Shown one piece after another: positions 40,925 through 50,398 of a stretch of 64,000 bases of DNA. The notes under the pieces were generated by a model. It was not told the DNA's origin and ran no database searches. It worked only from the letters and a program-made list of their open reading frames with translations. The stretch covers positions 1 to 64,000 of the forward strand of contig JBNMLP010000004.1 of NCBI GenBank assembly GCA_050874905.1. The letters run 5' to 3'. The position numbers and the translations under genes were made by a program. Numbering within the stretch: position 1 is the stretch's first letter; every line of letters begins with the position of its first letter. The DNA is from NC2004 sp050874905 (lineage in GTDB: Bacteria; Bacillota; Clostridia; Lachnospirales; Lachnospiraceae).

Positions 40925-41083
40925 ATGGCTAAAAATAAGAAAAATGCTGCCGCAAAAAACAGCGCAAAGGACATGGATCAGGCAGTAAATACTGCAAAAA
41001 ATGCGGAAAATAACGCAGAGAACACAGCAAAAAACCAGAACGCTGAAAACAATGCTTCTGACTGTGCCAGGAACTGCAAGTAA
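40925..41083 (+). CDS. 52-aa Ala/Asn/Lys-rich small protein
   Basis: 52 aa with strongly biased composition (MAKNKKNAAAKN start, repeated AENNAENTAKNQNAENNAS) ending CARNCK, so a Cys pair lies at the C-terminus. AAAGGA lies 9 nt before the ATG. A GTGAATC/GATTCAC hairpin (40879-40895) sits in the leader and a strong terminator follows about 90 nt after the stop. Composition recalls small spore or coat proteins but no family match is evident. Codon-level coherence and signals on both sides support a real gene. Confidence 0.65.
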   Translation: MAKNKKNAAAKNSAKDMDQAVNTAKNAENNAENTAKNQNAENNASDCARNCK

Positions 41084-41171
41084 TGAAACCTTAGCTGAGG
41101 CTTGTTATATCAATGCCCTGCTGGTATCCAAGCATTAAATGCGCGAAGGTCTGTTTTAGACCGGAGCATAC

Positions 41172-41215
41172 AAAAAGAAGGAAAGAGACTTACCAATGCC
41201 CCTTTCCTTCTTTTT
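41172..41215. terminator. Bidirectional terminator between the 52-aa gene and mnmA
   Basis: A perfect 14-bp inverted repeat (AAAAAGAAGGAAAG and its complement) with a 16-nt loop; A and T tracts on the two sides serve both strands. Confidence 0.85.
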
Positions 41216-42275
41216 ATCTTCCTAAAATGCTGGCACCGCCAAGCACCACTTCTCCATCATAAAAAACGATCGCCTGTCCCGGTGTGATCGCCCGCACCGG
41301 ATGCTCAAATTCTACTTTAACCCGGTCACCCACTGCCGCAATCACATGGCACATTTCTCCCTTATGGGAATAACGTATTTTGGCAAGCATTTTCTGTCCC
41401 GGCGCAAAGGAAGCTGCTCCCATATAATTCATATGATCTGCGGTAAGCGTTGTACTGAATAATTCCTCTTCTTCTCCGAGTACGACTTCATTGGTATCGG
41501 GTCTTACTGCAACTACATACATTGGCTTTCCAAAGCTGATCCCAAGTCCTTTTCGCTGTCCAACTGTATAGTGCAGGATTCCTTTATGTTCTCCATAGAT
41601 CGTGCCATCTGTTCCGACAAAATTGCCCTTTTCAGGCTGTCTTCCGGTGCTGCGGCAGATAAATCCGGCATAATCTCCATCCGGCACAAAACAGATATCC
41701 TGACTGTCCGGTTTATTTGCCACGAGCAGGTTCTGTTCTTTGGCAATCTCCCGGATCTGTTCCTTTTCATATTCCCCCACAGGCATCAGCGTATGCTTTA
41801 ACTGCTCCTGTGTGAGATTGTAAAGAGCATAGGTCTGATCCTTCCGGTCTGTTTTGGAGTGACAGATCGCATATCTTCCGTTGGCAAGCTGCTTCACCCT
41901 TGCATAATGTCCGGTTGCCAGATAATCGGCACCGATCATACGGCTCTTCTCCAGCAGTGCCTCCCACTTGATATAACGATTGCAGGCAATACAAGGATTT
42001 GGTGTCCGCCCTGCTTCATATTCCTTTACAAAATAATCCATGACTTCCGCTTGAAATTCCTCTTTAAAATTCATCACGTAAAAGGGAATTCCAAGTGTTG
42101 CAGCAACCCGTCTGGCATCCTCTGCCCCCGTGATCCCACAGCAGCTGTTTGTATCTTCTGTATCAAACAAATGCATCGTTACCCCGATCACATGATAGCC
42201 CTGTTCTTTTAATAAATACGCAGCAACGGAAGAATCCACACCACCGGACATTCCTACTACAACCGTTTCTTTCAT
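41214..42275 (-). CDS. mnmA: tRNA-specific 2-thiouridylase
   Basis: Adenylates and thiolates U34 in tRNA-Lys, Glu and Gln. 353 aa. PP-loop GMSGGVDSSVAA at the start, TNSCCG, the catalytic NPCIACNRYIKW (first Cys) and DSQDICFVPDGDY (second Cys), and GLGISFGKPMYV in the C-terminal domain. AAGGAG precedes the ATG. It starts 1 nt after the nifS stop, the usual pairing in Firmicutes where the desulfurase feeds sulfur to MnmA. Confidence 0.97.
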   Translation of the reverse strand: MKETVVVGMSGGVDSSVAAYLLKEQGYHVIGVTMHLFDTEDTNSCCGITGAEDARRVAATLGIPFYVMNFKEEFQAEVMDYFVKEYEAGRTPNPCIACNRYIKWEALLEKSRMIGADYLATGHYARVKQLANGRYAICHSKTDRKDQTYALYNLTQEQLKHTLMPVGEYEKEQIREIAKEQNLLVANKPDSQDICFVPDGDYAGFICRSTGRQPEKGNFVGTDGTIYGEHKGILHYTVGQRKGLGISFGKPMYVVAVRPDTNEVVLGEEEELFSTTLTADHMNYMGAASFAPGQKMLAKIRYSHKGEMCHVIAAVGDRVKVEFEHPVRAITPGQAIVFYDGEVVLGGASILGR

Positions 42276-42276
42276 A

Positions 42277-43473
42277 TCAGCTACGCTCCTTCTTTTTACA
42301 ATATTCCTGATAAAGCGGCGACATTTTACGAAGCAGTGCCACCTTTTCCTTCAGCACCTCCACGGTACGATCCAGCTCCTCTTTGGTTGTTTCTTCCCCA
42401 AGGGAAATGCGGATCGAACTATGCACCTGCTCTTTTGTCAGACCGATCGCAAGCAGAACATGGGAAGGTTCCGGAGAACCGGAGGTACAAGCAGAACCTG
42501 CTGACACACAGATTCCCATCTGATCTAATAAAATGAGCAGTGTATCTCCCTCTATAAAAGAAAAAGAAACGTTGATGTTATTGGCAAGACGCTCGATCCT
42601 ATCCCCGTTGATCGTCACAAATTCCATTTCCTTTTCCAGCCGTTCAATCATATCATCGCGCAGTGCTTTTTGTCTGCGGCTTTGCATTTCCTGCTGGCTG
42701 ACTGCCCGCTCTGCCGCCTTTGCCATTCCGACGATACCGGCAAGGTTGTGCGTTCCTGCGCGCTTACTTCTCTCCTGCGCCCCACCGTGTATCAGCGGAT
42801 CAATGGAAACTCCATTTCTGATATAAAGCGCACCGACACCCTTCGGTCCTCTGAACTTATGTGCGCTGATACTTAAAAGATCCACGTGAGCCTGTCTGAC
42901 ATTCACCGGAATATGTCCAAATGCCTGCACTGCATCTGTATGAAAGAGAACTCCATGCTCCTGCGCGATCCGTCCGATCTCCTGAATGGGTTCGATCGTA
43001 CCGATCTCATTGTTGGCGGTCATGATACTGATCAGGATCGTATCTTCCCGTATTGCCTGTTCTAATTCCTCCAGTGACACCATTCCCCGTTCGTCCACGG
43101 AAAGGTAGGTCACCTCATACCCCAGCGTTTCCAGATATTCCATCGTGCGCAATACAGCATGATGCTCGATCTTACTTGTGATGATATGTCGTCCCTTTTC
43201 CCGGTATGCACTTGCCACACCTTTGATCGCCCAGTTGTCACTTTCGCTTCCGCCACCGGTAAAATAAATCTCATTGGAAGCCTCCGCTCCTAAAAGATCC
43301 GCAAGCGTCTGTCTTGCTTCATCCAATACCGCATGTACTTCCTGAGCCGGTGCATACAGACTCGCTGCATTATAAAATTTCTCACTAAAATACGGCTTCA
43401 TTGCCTCATACACTTCCGGTGCAAGACTGGTTGTCGCCGCATGATCCAAATATATGATAGCATCCTCGTTCAT
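42277..43473 (-). CDS. nifS: Cysteine desulfurase (NifS/IscS family)
   Basis: PLP enzyme that releases sulfur from cysteine as a persulfide. 398 aa: YLDHAATT at the N-terminus, EHHAVL, HTDAVQAFGHIPV, the PLP Lys in SAHKFRGPKGVG, and the persulfide loop GSACTSGSPEPSHVL. AAAGGAG precedes the ATG. Adjacent mnmA suggests a main role in tRNA thiolation; no iscU or iscR is adjacent, so Fe-S assembly is less likely from this copy. Confidence 0.95.
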   Translation of the reverse strand: MNEDAIIYLDHAATTSLAPEVYEAMKPYFSEKFYNAASLYAPAQEVHAVLDEARQTLADLLGAEASNEIYFTGGGSESDNWAIKGVASAYREKGRHIITSKIEHHAVLRTMEYLETLGYEVTYLSVDERGMVSLEELEQAIREDTILISIMTANNEIGTIEPIQEIGRIAQEHGVLFHTDAVQAFGHIPVNVRQAHVDLLSISAHKFRGPKGVGALYIRNGVSIDPLIHGGAQERSKRAGTHNLAGIVGMAKAAERAVSQQEMQSRRQKALRDDMIERLEKEMEFVTINGDRIERLANNINVSFSFIEGDTLLILLDQMGICVSAGSACTSGSPEPSHVLLAIGLTKEQVHSSIRISLGEETTKEELDRTVEVLKEKVALLRKMSPLYQEYCKKKERS

Positions 43474-43529
43474 ATGGCTGCTCCTTTTTCTTTACGTATT
43501 CCCAGCAAAACACTAGGGTTTCTGGGTCA

Positions 43530-43557
43530 ATCATACCACACCTGCCCTATTTGTCAA
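43530..43557 (-). promoter_or_regulatory. Promoter of nifS-mnmA
   Basis: TTGACA, 16 nt and TATGAT on the minus strand. An imperfect dyad CCCTAG..CTGGG lies just downstream. Confidence 0.75.
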
Positions 43558-43598
43558 CTTGTGGCTTCAGGTACACACGATCCTGTCACTTTTAAAGA

Positions 43599-45056
43599 TC
43601 AGATCACAACGATCTTAGTAACCTGATATAAGATCATAATGATCGCCACATCCAATGCTAACAGCCAGGTATGCTTTAAGTGAAAACACTTTTTGAGCAG
43701 CAGATTCATGACATAGAGAACAAATACAAACAGCAGGGAAGTCGTTTTTCCCATTCCGGTAATGTCTGCATTTTTGGCTGCATGGCTGAATAAAGACAGC
43801 ATGATATTGATCAGCAGCCCGGCGATCATCGGTCTGATCCATCGGCTGATCAGCCGGAACACATGCAGAGATTTTAACGTATCATATAGATCATATACCA
43901 GAAAATAAAATCCACAGGAGACACATATACTGATCATAAATCCGGATACGGCAAAGAGTAATCCGACTACGGCTGCCCCGGTAGCATTGATCCCTACTTC
44001 ATATCCGATCGCTACCAATGTTTTACAAAGAATAGAACCGGGAAGGATATTGACCACAGTGATAACATCACTCAAAAACTGGTGCTCACTTAACAAGCCG
44101 GTATCCACAAACAGTCCCTGCGCCACCGTAAGATACGCATCTCCTCCTCCAAATGACATCAGCACAGATAACGCTCCATTTTTTACATAGGAAAGTGCCG
44201 TCGGAAATGCCAGAAACAGGATCGGGACAGCAAAGAATACTGCAAGAAACAACCAGATGAAAAATGTGCGAAACATAGAAGCATCTACTTTTTTCCGCTT
44301 TTTCTTTGATGTTTTGATATTACTTCTGACTCCATTTACCGCAAGGATCAGCATCAGAAGCTCTGTGACCAGAAGTACGACCGGCTGATCGATCACCTGT
44401 GCTTTTCCATGACCAAGCAGATAAATACCTGCCAGCACTGCGGAGATCACCAGATTGGATACACAAAACTGTCCTTTGGTGTAAAGAATAAAGAAAAATG
44501 CTGCCAGCAGAATGTGAAACGTTGACACGCTAAACAGCGGTACCGCATCAATCCCCAGCAGATAATAAATATTTTTTCCAAATGCCAGCACCATAACAAG
44601 CAGCATGATCACGATCGCCCGGATCAGCCGTTTTTCATTTTCCGCCCGGCATTTCAATATGACCTGATAGATATAGTTTGTCAGCAGATACATAATAAAT
44701 GCAGATACCCCTAAAGATGCTACCTGCACATAGGACAAAACAACACCGGACAGTCTGGTAAGCACACTGATCAAAAGCAGTGTGAGGATCGCCCCAGGTG
44801 CTCCGAAGGAAAGAGCTGCCAGGATCATCCCCTTTGTCCCATGCTGCCTTTTTCCAACAGAAGCAGCCAGCTCCACCGGGAGAGCTCCCGGTGTGATGCT
44901 GGCTACCACTACATCCAGATCATATTGTTTTTTTTCTTCTGCTCCGCGGCCTTTGATCAACTCTTCTTCCATTACGGGAATCAAAGCACTGCCGCCGCCA
45001 AATCCAATGCATCCTATCTTACACATAGATGCCAGAAGGTGTTTCATGGATGACAT
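43599..45056 (-). CDS. Chromate transporter (CHR) family permease, two-domain
   Basis: 485 aa, about eleven membrane segments in two homologous halves (FGGGSALIPVMEEELI and ITPGALPVELAASVG in the first; SFGGGDAYLTVAQGLFV and VVNILPGSILCKTLVAIG in the second). The family moves chromate, an analogue of sulfate. As last gene of an operon for sulfate activation it is more likely to move sulfate or a sulfated product than to give chromate resistance (inference). The canonical PGPxxQ is replaced by PGALPVE/PGSILCK. GGAG precedes the ATG, 4 nt after the cysN-cysC stop. Confidence 0.88.
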   Translation of the reverse strand: MSSMKHLLASMCKIGCIGFGGGSALIPVMEEELIKGRGAEEKKQYDLDVVVASITPGALPVELAASVGKRQHGTKGMILAALSFGAPGAILTLLLISVLTRLSGVVLSYVQVASLGVSAFIMYLLTNYIYQVILKCRAENEKRLIRAIVIMLLVMVLAFGKNIYYLLGIDAVPLFSVSTFHILLAAFFFILYTKGQFCVSNLVISAVLAGIYLLGHGKAQVIDQPVVLLVTELLMLILAVNGVRSNIKTSKKKRKKVDASMFRTFFIWLFLAVFFAVPILFLAFPTALSYVKNGALSVLMSFGGGDAYLTVAQGLFVDTGLLSEHQFLSDVITVVNILPGSILCKTLVAIGYEVGINATGAAVVGLLFAVSGFMISICVSCGFYFLVYDLYDTLKSLHVFRLISRWIRPMIAGLLINIMLSLFSHAAKNADITGMGKTTSLLFVFVLYVMNLLLKKCFHLKHTWLLALDVAIIMILYQVTKIVVI

Positions 45057-45060
45057 GTTC

Positions 45061-46884
45061 TTACTCCAATCCCAGACATTTCATAATCTCATCAACACAA
45101 TCTTCTACCGAACGATCCTTCGTCTCTACCACGATCTCAGCGTCCTTTGGCTCTTCGTACGGGCTGGAAATTCCGGTAAAGTTTGGTATTTCACCGGCTC
45201 TTGCCCGCTTGTAAAGTCCTTTCACATCCCGTCGTTCACACTCGGAAAGATCGGTCTTTACATAAATTTCCACAAAATTCTCCTCGCCAATGATCTGTCT
45301 TGCCTGTTTTCTGTCACTGTCATATGGAGAAATGAAGGACGTCAGCACGATCAGTCCGGCATCGTTCATCAGCTTGGCAACCTCAGACACACGACGGATA
45401 TTCTCGATACGATCCTGCTCTTTAAATCCCAGATTCTTGTTGAGTCCCATTCTGACATTATCTCCATCCAGCAGCATCGTATGCTTTCCAATGGAAACCA
45501 GCCGTTTTTCCAGTGCATTGGCGATCGTTGATTTTCCGGCTCCGGAAAGTCCGGTAAACCAGATCGTTTTTGGCTCCTGACCGAGCTGCTCGGAACGGAA
45601 CTGTCTTGTAATATCAAGCTTCTGCCAGGTCAGATTATCACTCCGGCGAAGGGCATGTCTTACGATACCGCAAGCAGAAGTCATATTCGTCACACGATCG
45701 ATCAGAATAAAACTTCCCAGATTTTCGTTATCTTCAAATTTATCAAATGCAATCTTATCCGTCACGGAAATCTCACATTTGGCAATCTCATTTTTAAAGA
45801 TACGGTCTGTCGGGATATGAGTTCCCTCGTTGACATCGATCTTATACTTGATATTTAACACAGTCGCCGGAATGAGTTTTGTTCCGAGCTTTAAGAAATA
45901 ATTCTTGCCGGCTACCAGATGCTGGTCATCCATCCACAAAAGCGTCGTGGAAAGCAGGTTGCTCACATAAAGGTCGCGATCCTTTACAATGACACAGCCT
46001 CTTGAAATATCGATCTCACGATCCAGCTCGATCGTGACCGGCTGTCCATAAACTACTTCCTCTACATTCTGATCGCCCGCAAGCAGACTCTTTACGTGTG
46101 CCTGTTCGTGGCTCGGAAGTACCATGATCGGATCTCCTACCCGCAGGGAGCCGGCACGCACCTGCCCCTGAAATCCACGGAACGTATGATCCGGACGCAC
46201 CACACGCTGCACCGGCATCAAAAATCCATCTTCATCTTCCTTGTGACTGGCATCAATCTGCTCCAGATATCCGAGCAGTGTTTCTCCTTTATACCACGGC
46301 ATATTCTGAGATTTTGTGGTAACATTATCACCTACCGTTGCGGATACCGGAATGATATATAAGCTGTCCAGCTCATATTCTGCCGTCATACTTTTGACCG
46401 CCCGTTTGATCTCTTTAAAACGCTGCTCATCGTAATCGACAAGATCCATCTTGTTGACTGCAAATACAAAGTGTTTGATCCCCATCAGTGCACAGATCCT
46501 GGTATGGCGTTTCGTCTGTACCAGTACGCCCTGTGAGGCGTCGATCAGTACCACGGCAAGATCCGCATAGGACGCTCCCACTGCCATATTTCTCGTATAT
46601 TCTTCATGTCCCGGAGTATCTGCCACGATAAAGCTTCTGGCATTCGTACTGAAATAACGATAAGCCACATCGATCGTAATCCCCTGCTCCCGCTCTGCCA
46701 TCAGTCCATCCAATAGCAGCGAATAATCCACTTCTCCATTACAGCTTCCTACCTTACTGTCAAGCTGCAATGCCTTTTCCTGGTCTGCAAAAATAAGCTT
46801 CGCATCATATAACATATGTCCGATCAGGGTGGACTTTCCGTCATCCACACTTCCGCAGGTAATAAATTTTAATAAACTCTGCAT
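45061..46884 (-). CDS. cysNC: Sulfate adenylyltransferase subunit 1 / adenylylsulfate kinase fusion
   Basis: Bifunctional: the CysN GTPase drives APS synthesis with CysD, and the CysC domain phosphorylates APS to PAPS. 607 aa. N-terminal GTPase with GSVDDGKSTL, EREQGITIDV, DTPGHEEY and NKMDL; beta barrels to about 410; C-terminal kinase with TGLSGAGKST, LLDGDNVR and FISPYDSDR. Start codon and cysD stop overlap (TAATG); GGGAGGG lies upstream. No PAPS reductase (CysH) is in the operon, so PAPS is probably made for sulfonation or reduced elsewhere. Confidence 0.95.
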   Translation of the reverse strand: MQSLLKFITCGSVDDGKSTLIGHMLYDAKLIFADQEKALQLDSKVGSCNGEVDYSLLLDGLMAEREQGITIDVAYRYFSTNARSFIVADTPGHEEYTRNMAVGASYADLAVVLIDASQGVLVQTKRHTRICALMGIKHFVFAVNKMDLVDYDEQRFKEIKRAVKSMTAEYELDSLYIIPVSATVGDNVTTKSQNMPWYKGETLLGYLEQIDASHKEDEDGFLMPVQRVVRPDHTFRGFQGQVRAGSLRVGDPIMVLPSHEQAHVKSLLAGDQNVEEVVYGQPVTIELDREIDISRGCVIVKDRDLYVSNLLSTTLLWMDDQHLVAGKNYFLKLGTKLIPATVLNIKYKIDVNEGTHIPTDRIFKNEIAKCEISVTDKIAFDKFEDNENLGSFILIDRVTNMTSACGIVRHALRRSDNLTWQKLDITRQFRSEQLGQEPKTIWFTGLSGAGKSTIANALEKRLVSIGKHTMLLDGDNVRMGLNKNLGFKEQDRIENIRRVSEVAKLMNDAGLIVLTSFISPYDSDRKQARQIIGEENFVEIYVKTDLSECERRDVKGLYKRARAGEIPNFTGISSPYEEPKDAEIVVETKDRSVEDCVDEIMKCLGLE

Positions 46885-47783
46885 TAGAAATAGCCCTCCC
46901 TTTTTCTTCGTTCCATACTGCCTGCCGCTTCATGATCGATCACACGGCTTGTGCGCTCTGAGGACACGGCACTTAATGTTTCTTCAATAATCTCGTCCAG
47001 CGTTGTCGCCGTTGACTCCATACCTCCGGTCAATGGATAACAGCCCAGGGTACGGAACCGCACCATTTTCTCTTCCACCTTTTCACCCGGGCGCAGTTTC
47101 ATCCGGTCATCATCTACCATGATCAGATTGCCATCCCGCTCTACGACCGGACGCTTCGCTGCAAAATAAAGCGGTACGATCTCAATATTCTCTCTCTTGA
47201 TATACTGCCAGATATCTTTCTCTGTCCAGTTTGAGATTGGAAACACACGGATGCTCTCGCCTTTTTTAATCTTCGTATTATATAAGCTCCACATTTCCGG
47301 ACGCTGGTTCTTCGGATCCCAGCTTTGCGCTTCATTCCGGAATGAAAAAATGCGCTCCTTTGCTCTGGATTTCTCTTCATCCCGACGGCCACCGCCAAAA
47401 GCTGCCGTAAAGCCATACTTATTTAATGCCTGCTTTAACGCCTGCGTTTTCATGATATCCGTATAGGCAGAACCATGGTCAAATGGATTGATGCCCTGCT
47501 TTACGCCCTCCTCATTCGTATAAGAAAGCATCGTGATCCCCTTCTCCTTTGCGATCCGGTCACGGAACTCGATCATTTCGTGGAATTTCCATGTTGTATC
47601 CACATGGAGAAACGGAAATGGCGGTTTCTCCGGATAAAATGCTTTCATTGCCAGATGCAGCATGACAGAACTGTCCTTACCGATCGAATAAAGCATGACC
47701 GGTTTCTCACATTCTGCTGCCACTTCCCTCATAATATAAATTGCTTCTGCTTCCAATTCATCCAAATGGGATAATTTTTTCAT
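46884..47783 (-). CDS. cysD: Sulfate adenylyltransferase subunit 2
   Basis: PP-loop ATPase subunit that adenylates sulfate to APS. 299 aa: YSIGKDSSVMLHLAMKAF (PP motif), FLHVDTTWKFHEM, GGRRDEEKSRAKERIFSFR and RPEMWSLYN are all typical. AGGAGG precedes the ATG. It follows the sulfotransferase gene by 8 nt and overlaps cysNC by one base. Confidence 0.96.
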   Translation of the reverse strand: MKKLSHLDELEAEAIYIMREVAAECEKPVMLYSIGKDSSVMLHLAMKAFYPEKPPFPFLHVDTTWKFHEMIEFRDRIAKEKGITMLSYTNEEGVKQGINPFDHGSAYTDIMKTQALKQALNKYGFTAAFGGGRRDEEKSRAKERIFSFRNEAQSWDPKNQRPEMWSLYNTKIKKGESIRVFPISNWTEKDIWQYIKRENIEIVPLYFAAKRPVVERDGNLIMVDDDRMKLRPGEKVEEKMVRFRTLGCYPLTGGMESTATTLDEIIEETLSAVSSERTSRVIDHEAAGSMERRKREGYF

Positions 47784-47791
47784 ACTGCCTC

Positions 47792-49780
47792 CTACTGAAT
47801 CTGAAACTCCTTTTGCGTCGCAAACAGTTTCTCGTTCTTTTCATAATAAATCTGATACTTGCCACTTTTAATATCCTTTAACCAAAATGGCATATCATAT
47901 ACCTTGTCCTCAAAGATCTTCATCGTCTGATACGTATTGGTCAGATCACATACGTAACACTGCTTTTCAGATACCAGATACAAATAATCCATTCCGTGAT
48001 CGATCATCGTAACAAGCAGCATGTCCTCCTGAAATCTTGCTTCAAATGATACATCCACCTGTGCCTGCTCCAATGAAAGTCTGTTTTCAAAAGGAACCAC
48101 GGCAAGTGTAGATCCCGTCCAGTAATTACGATCCTCCTCCATCGTTTTTTCATAAGCAGAAAGATCCGGTTCAAACGGATATGCCGTGAAAAATCCCGGC
48201 TTGATATAATAGCGCGCCAGAAGCTCCTTAGACTGCATATCATACTCTTCGATCTTACCCTTGTTCTCCTTTATTTCCGGAACCAGATCACCAGCCATAT
48301 TGTAAATACGCCCGTTCTCCCGGTCATAAATGCAGTTGGAGCGGATACGGGAATTATCCACCGTCACCATATCTTCCATCTTCACAGTCATTTTTTCTTC
48401 ATCGATCGTAAATACACTGAGATAGGAATGTGCCTCATCTCCATCATAAAATGGAACCGGCTTTCTTCTTGCCCAGTGATTGTCATAGATAAGCACCTGT
48501 TTCGTGCCATCGTCATAAAACGGCTCTAACTGGTATGCCGCATGCTGCTGATAGATCCATTTGACCTCACCGACCGGCTTTAAGACCTTATCCTCTACGC
48601 TGGTTCCTTTCCACATCAGAGGGTTCGCAAGTACCCAGATCAGCTCCTTTGTGGAGGCATTTACCTTCACTACGGTATGGATGTTGCGCATACTGACTAC
48701 TAATGCATCCTCATTTTCAATATAACAGACAGAATTGACATGTACCCAGTCCGTCATCAATCGGTAGGTATCATCAAACAGATCTCCTAAATTGATCGTA
48801 TCAATTGGAAGATTCTTTTGGCGGTCCCACCGCACGATCGTATTCTCATCATATCCGTCAAAACTGTTGGAACCGATCCAAAGATCTCCTCCCGGTGTCA
48901 TTTCCCTGGCACAGTGATGAAATCCCTTGTCATAAAAGCTGGAATGATGAATGCGTCCCATATAATCCATCTCGTACATCACACAAGCCTGCGATACCGA
49001 GTACGACGGCACATCCACATATTTTTCCATATAAAGGAAGCGTCCATTTGCCAATGGGAAAATGCCGTATGCCTTCCCCATTCGTCTGGTATACCAGCGG
49101 ATCTCTCCCGCCTCATCGATCACAAAAGCCGGCACCTCAACACCACCGGAGATCAGCTTCCATGGCATTTTGGAAGGTTCCTTTTGCACTTCTTTTGTCA
49201 CGATCCCCTGCAGACGTTCCGGAAGCGGTTCCGTCTGAATCTTCACCGTACGGCGTTTTATAACACGGCCATGTTTCGTCAAAAGCTCCACCTGCACTTC
49301 ATTCTCGCAATCTGCATAAAGTCCCAAAACAGGGATCCGGTGTAACTTTGCCGGTTCCGAGCAATAGCTGAAATCCCCGTCCGCCGTCTTCCCCTTTACC
49401 GTATAACGTACCTTCCGTTCCAGATACGTTTCAAATAAAAGATAGGCGGTAAGGGGAGTCTGATCATAGGGATCCGGGATCACACACATCCGGTCAAAAT
49501 AATATTCCCCTTCCCAAAGAATGGTATCGATCAATCTGTCACGATTATAAGATAGTATAGAATATGATTTTTTAAGAGGCAATGTTTCACTTTCTACTGC
49601 CCGTCTTCCCTCACGGACAAAAACATCCCCCTGCTCTTCCATTCTTCTGCGCATATTTCCGGCAGAAACCGTCTTTGTGATCCAGAGTTCCTCATCCTTT
49701 TTCCACTTTCTCTTATAAAAACGGAACTGCTCTCCCACATGTTGTTTTAATGATTTTGGTGTACATTTTACCTGCTCCAT
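47792..49780 (-). CDS. Arylsulfate sulfotransferase-like protein (ASST family), cytoplasmic
   Basis: 662 aa. An N-terminal beta domain (about 1-210) with extension is followed by a six-bladed-propeller-like ASST core: VPAFVIDEAGEIRWY, GIFPLANGRFLY, FHHCAREMTPGGDLWIG, WVHVNSVCY and QQHAAYQLEP, with conserved His that include the expected sulfohistidine position. Unlike E. coli ASST it has no signal peptide. The family transfers sulfate between phenolic compounds without PAPS; activity of this type was described from human gut Eubacterium. Lead position in an operon with CysD/CysNC suggests a link to activated sulfate. GAGGAG lies 11 nt before the ATG. Confidence 0.85.
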   Translation of the reverse strand: MEQVKCTPKSLKQHVGEQFRFYKRKWKKDEELWITKTVSAGNMRRRMEEQGDVFVREGRRAVESETLPLKKSYSILSYNRDRLIDTILWEGEYYFDRMCVIPDPYDQTPLTAYLLFETYLERKVRYTVKGKTADGDFSYCSEPAKLHRIPVLGLYADCENEVQVELLTKHGRVIKRRTVKIQTEPLPERLQGIVTKEVQKEPSKMPWKLISGGVEVPAFVIDEAGEIRWYTRRMGKAYGIFPLANGRFLYMEKYVDVPSYSVSQACVMYEMDYMGRIHHSSFYDKGFHHCAREMTPGGDLWIGSNSFDGYDENTIVRWDRQKNLPIDTINLGDLFDDTYRLMTDWVHVNSVCYIENEDALVVSMRNIHTVVKVNASTKELIWVLANPLMWKGTSVEDKVLKPVGEVKWIYQQHAAYQLEPFYDDGTKQVLIYDNHWARRKPVPFYDGDEAHSYLSVFTIDEEKMTVKMEDMVTVDNSRIRSNCIYDRENGRIYNMAGDLVPEIKENKGKIEEYDMQSKELLARYYIKPGFFTAYPFEPDLSAYEKTMEEDRNYWTGSTLAVVPFENRLSLEQAQVDVSFEARFQEDMLLVTMIDHGMDYLYLVSEKQCYVCDLTNTYQTMKIFEDKVYDMPFWLKDIKSGKYQIYYEKNEKLFATQKEFQIQ

Positions 49781-49885
49781 AAAATTATTTTCTCCTCATA
49801 CGTTACGGTATTTTTAATTAGTTTGCCATAACTTTTTGCACATAATGTGATAAATTTCCTGCTTTAGAAATTTTTCCCTTTTTCC

Positions 49886-49914
49886 TTGCCATTTTCCTTA
49901 TTCTTTCCTACAAT
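49886..49914 (+). promoter_or_regulatory. Promoter of the 123-aa gene
   Basis: TTGCCA, 17 nt and TACAAT on the plus strand, leaving about a 100-nt leader before 50022. No hairpin of note is seen in the leader. Confidence 0.7.
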
Positions 49915-50021
49915 TAGGGTGCAGAAAGAAGAAAATCTTATACGTCTGCACTTATGAACAACGAAACTCATCATCCATATCAGATAATGTAAACACTGCA
50001 TTTCCCTAAAAGGAGGCCTCC

Positions 50022-50393
50022 ATGACACAGGAATTTTTCAACTGGCTGGCACTGCTCTGTCAGTATAACCAAAAAAACCAGACCTATTACGACCAGCTCG
50101 TAGCACAATTACTTGCCTGCCCTGATATCTTAGAGGAATTTAACTACTACCGTATACACGGAGAATTTCTCGATCAGGTCAAGATTGAAGGCTACGGCAT
50201 TACCGACATTTTAGTCTGGCAGATCGACCACTTTAAAAGCCACATGGATCGCGGAGAATACGACATGCAGTCTAACCCGGATCACATGCTATTGATGGCC
50301 TTTGAAACCATGCTCAAAATGAAACAAGATCCCACTCCTTACCGGCTTGCCATGCAGTCAGAAACCGGAACCGATTATCCGGAAAAATTCTGA
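50022..50393 (+). CDS. Conserved hypothetical protein, unknown function
   Basis: 123 aa, soluble, helical and aromatic-rich (WLALLCQYNQKNQTYYDQL, FNYYRIHGEFLDQVKIEGYGITDILVWQ). No signal peptide or recognised catalytic motif. AAAGGAGG precedes the ATG and a promoter is visible, so expression is credible. The flanking gene is convergent 6 nt away. I do not recognise the family. Confidence 0.6.
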   Translation: MTQEFFNWLALLCQYNQKNQTYYDQLVAQLLACPDILEEFNYYRIHGEFLDQVKIEGYGITDILVWQIDHFKSHMDRGEYDMQSNPDHMLLMAFETMLKMKQDPTPYRLAMQSETGTDYPEKF

Positions 50394-50398
50394 TCCAT

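Noticed and set aside
43599..45056. Chromate resistance determinant
   Set aside because: The motif differs from classical ChrA and the operon is for sulfate activation; no chrB or reductase is present.
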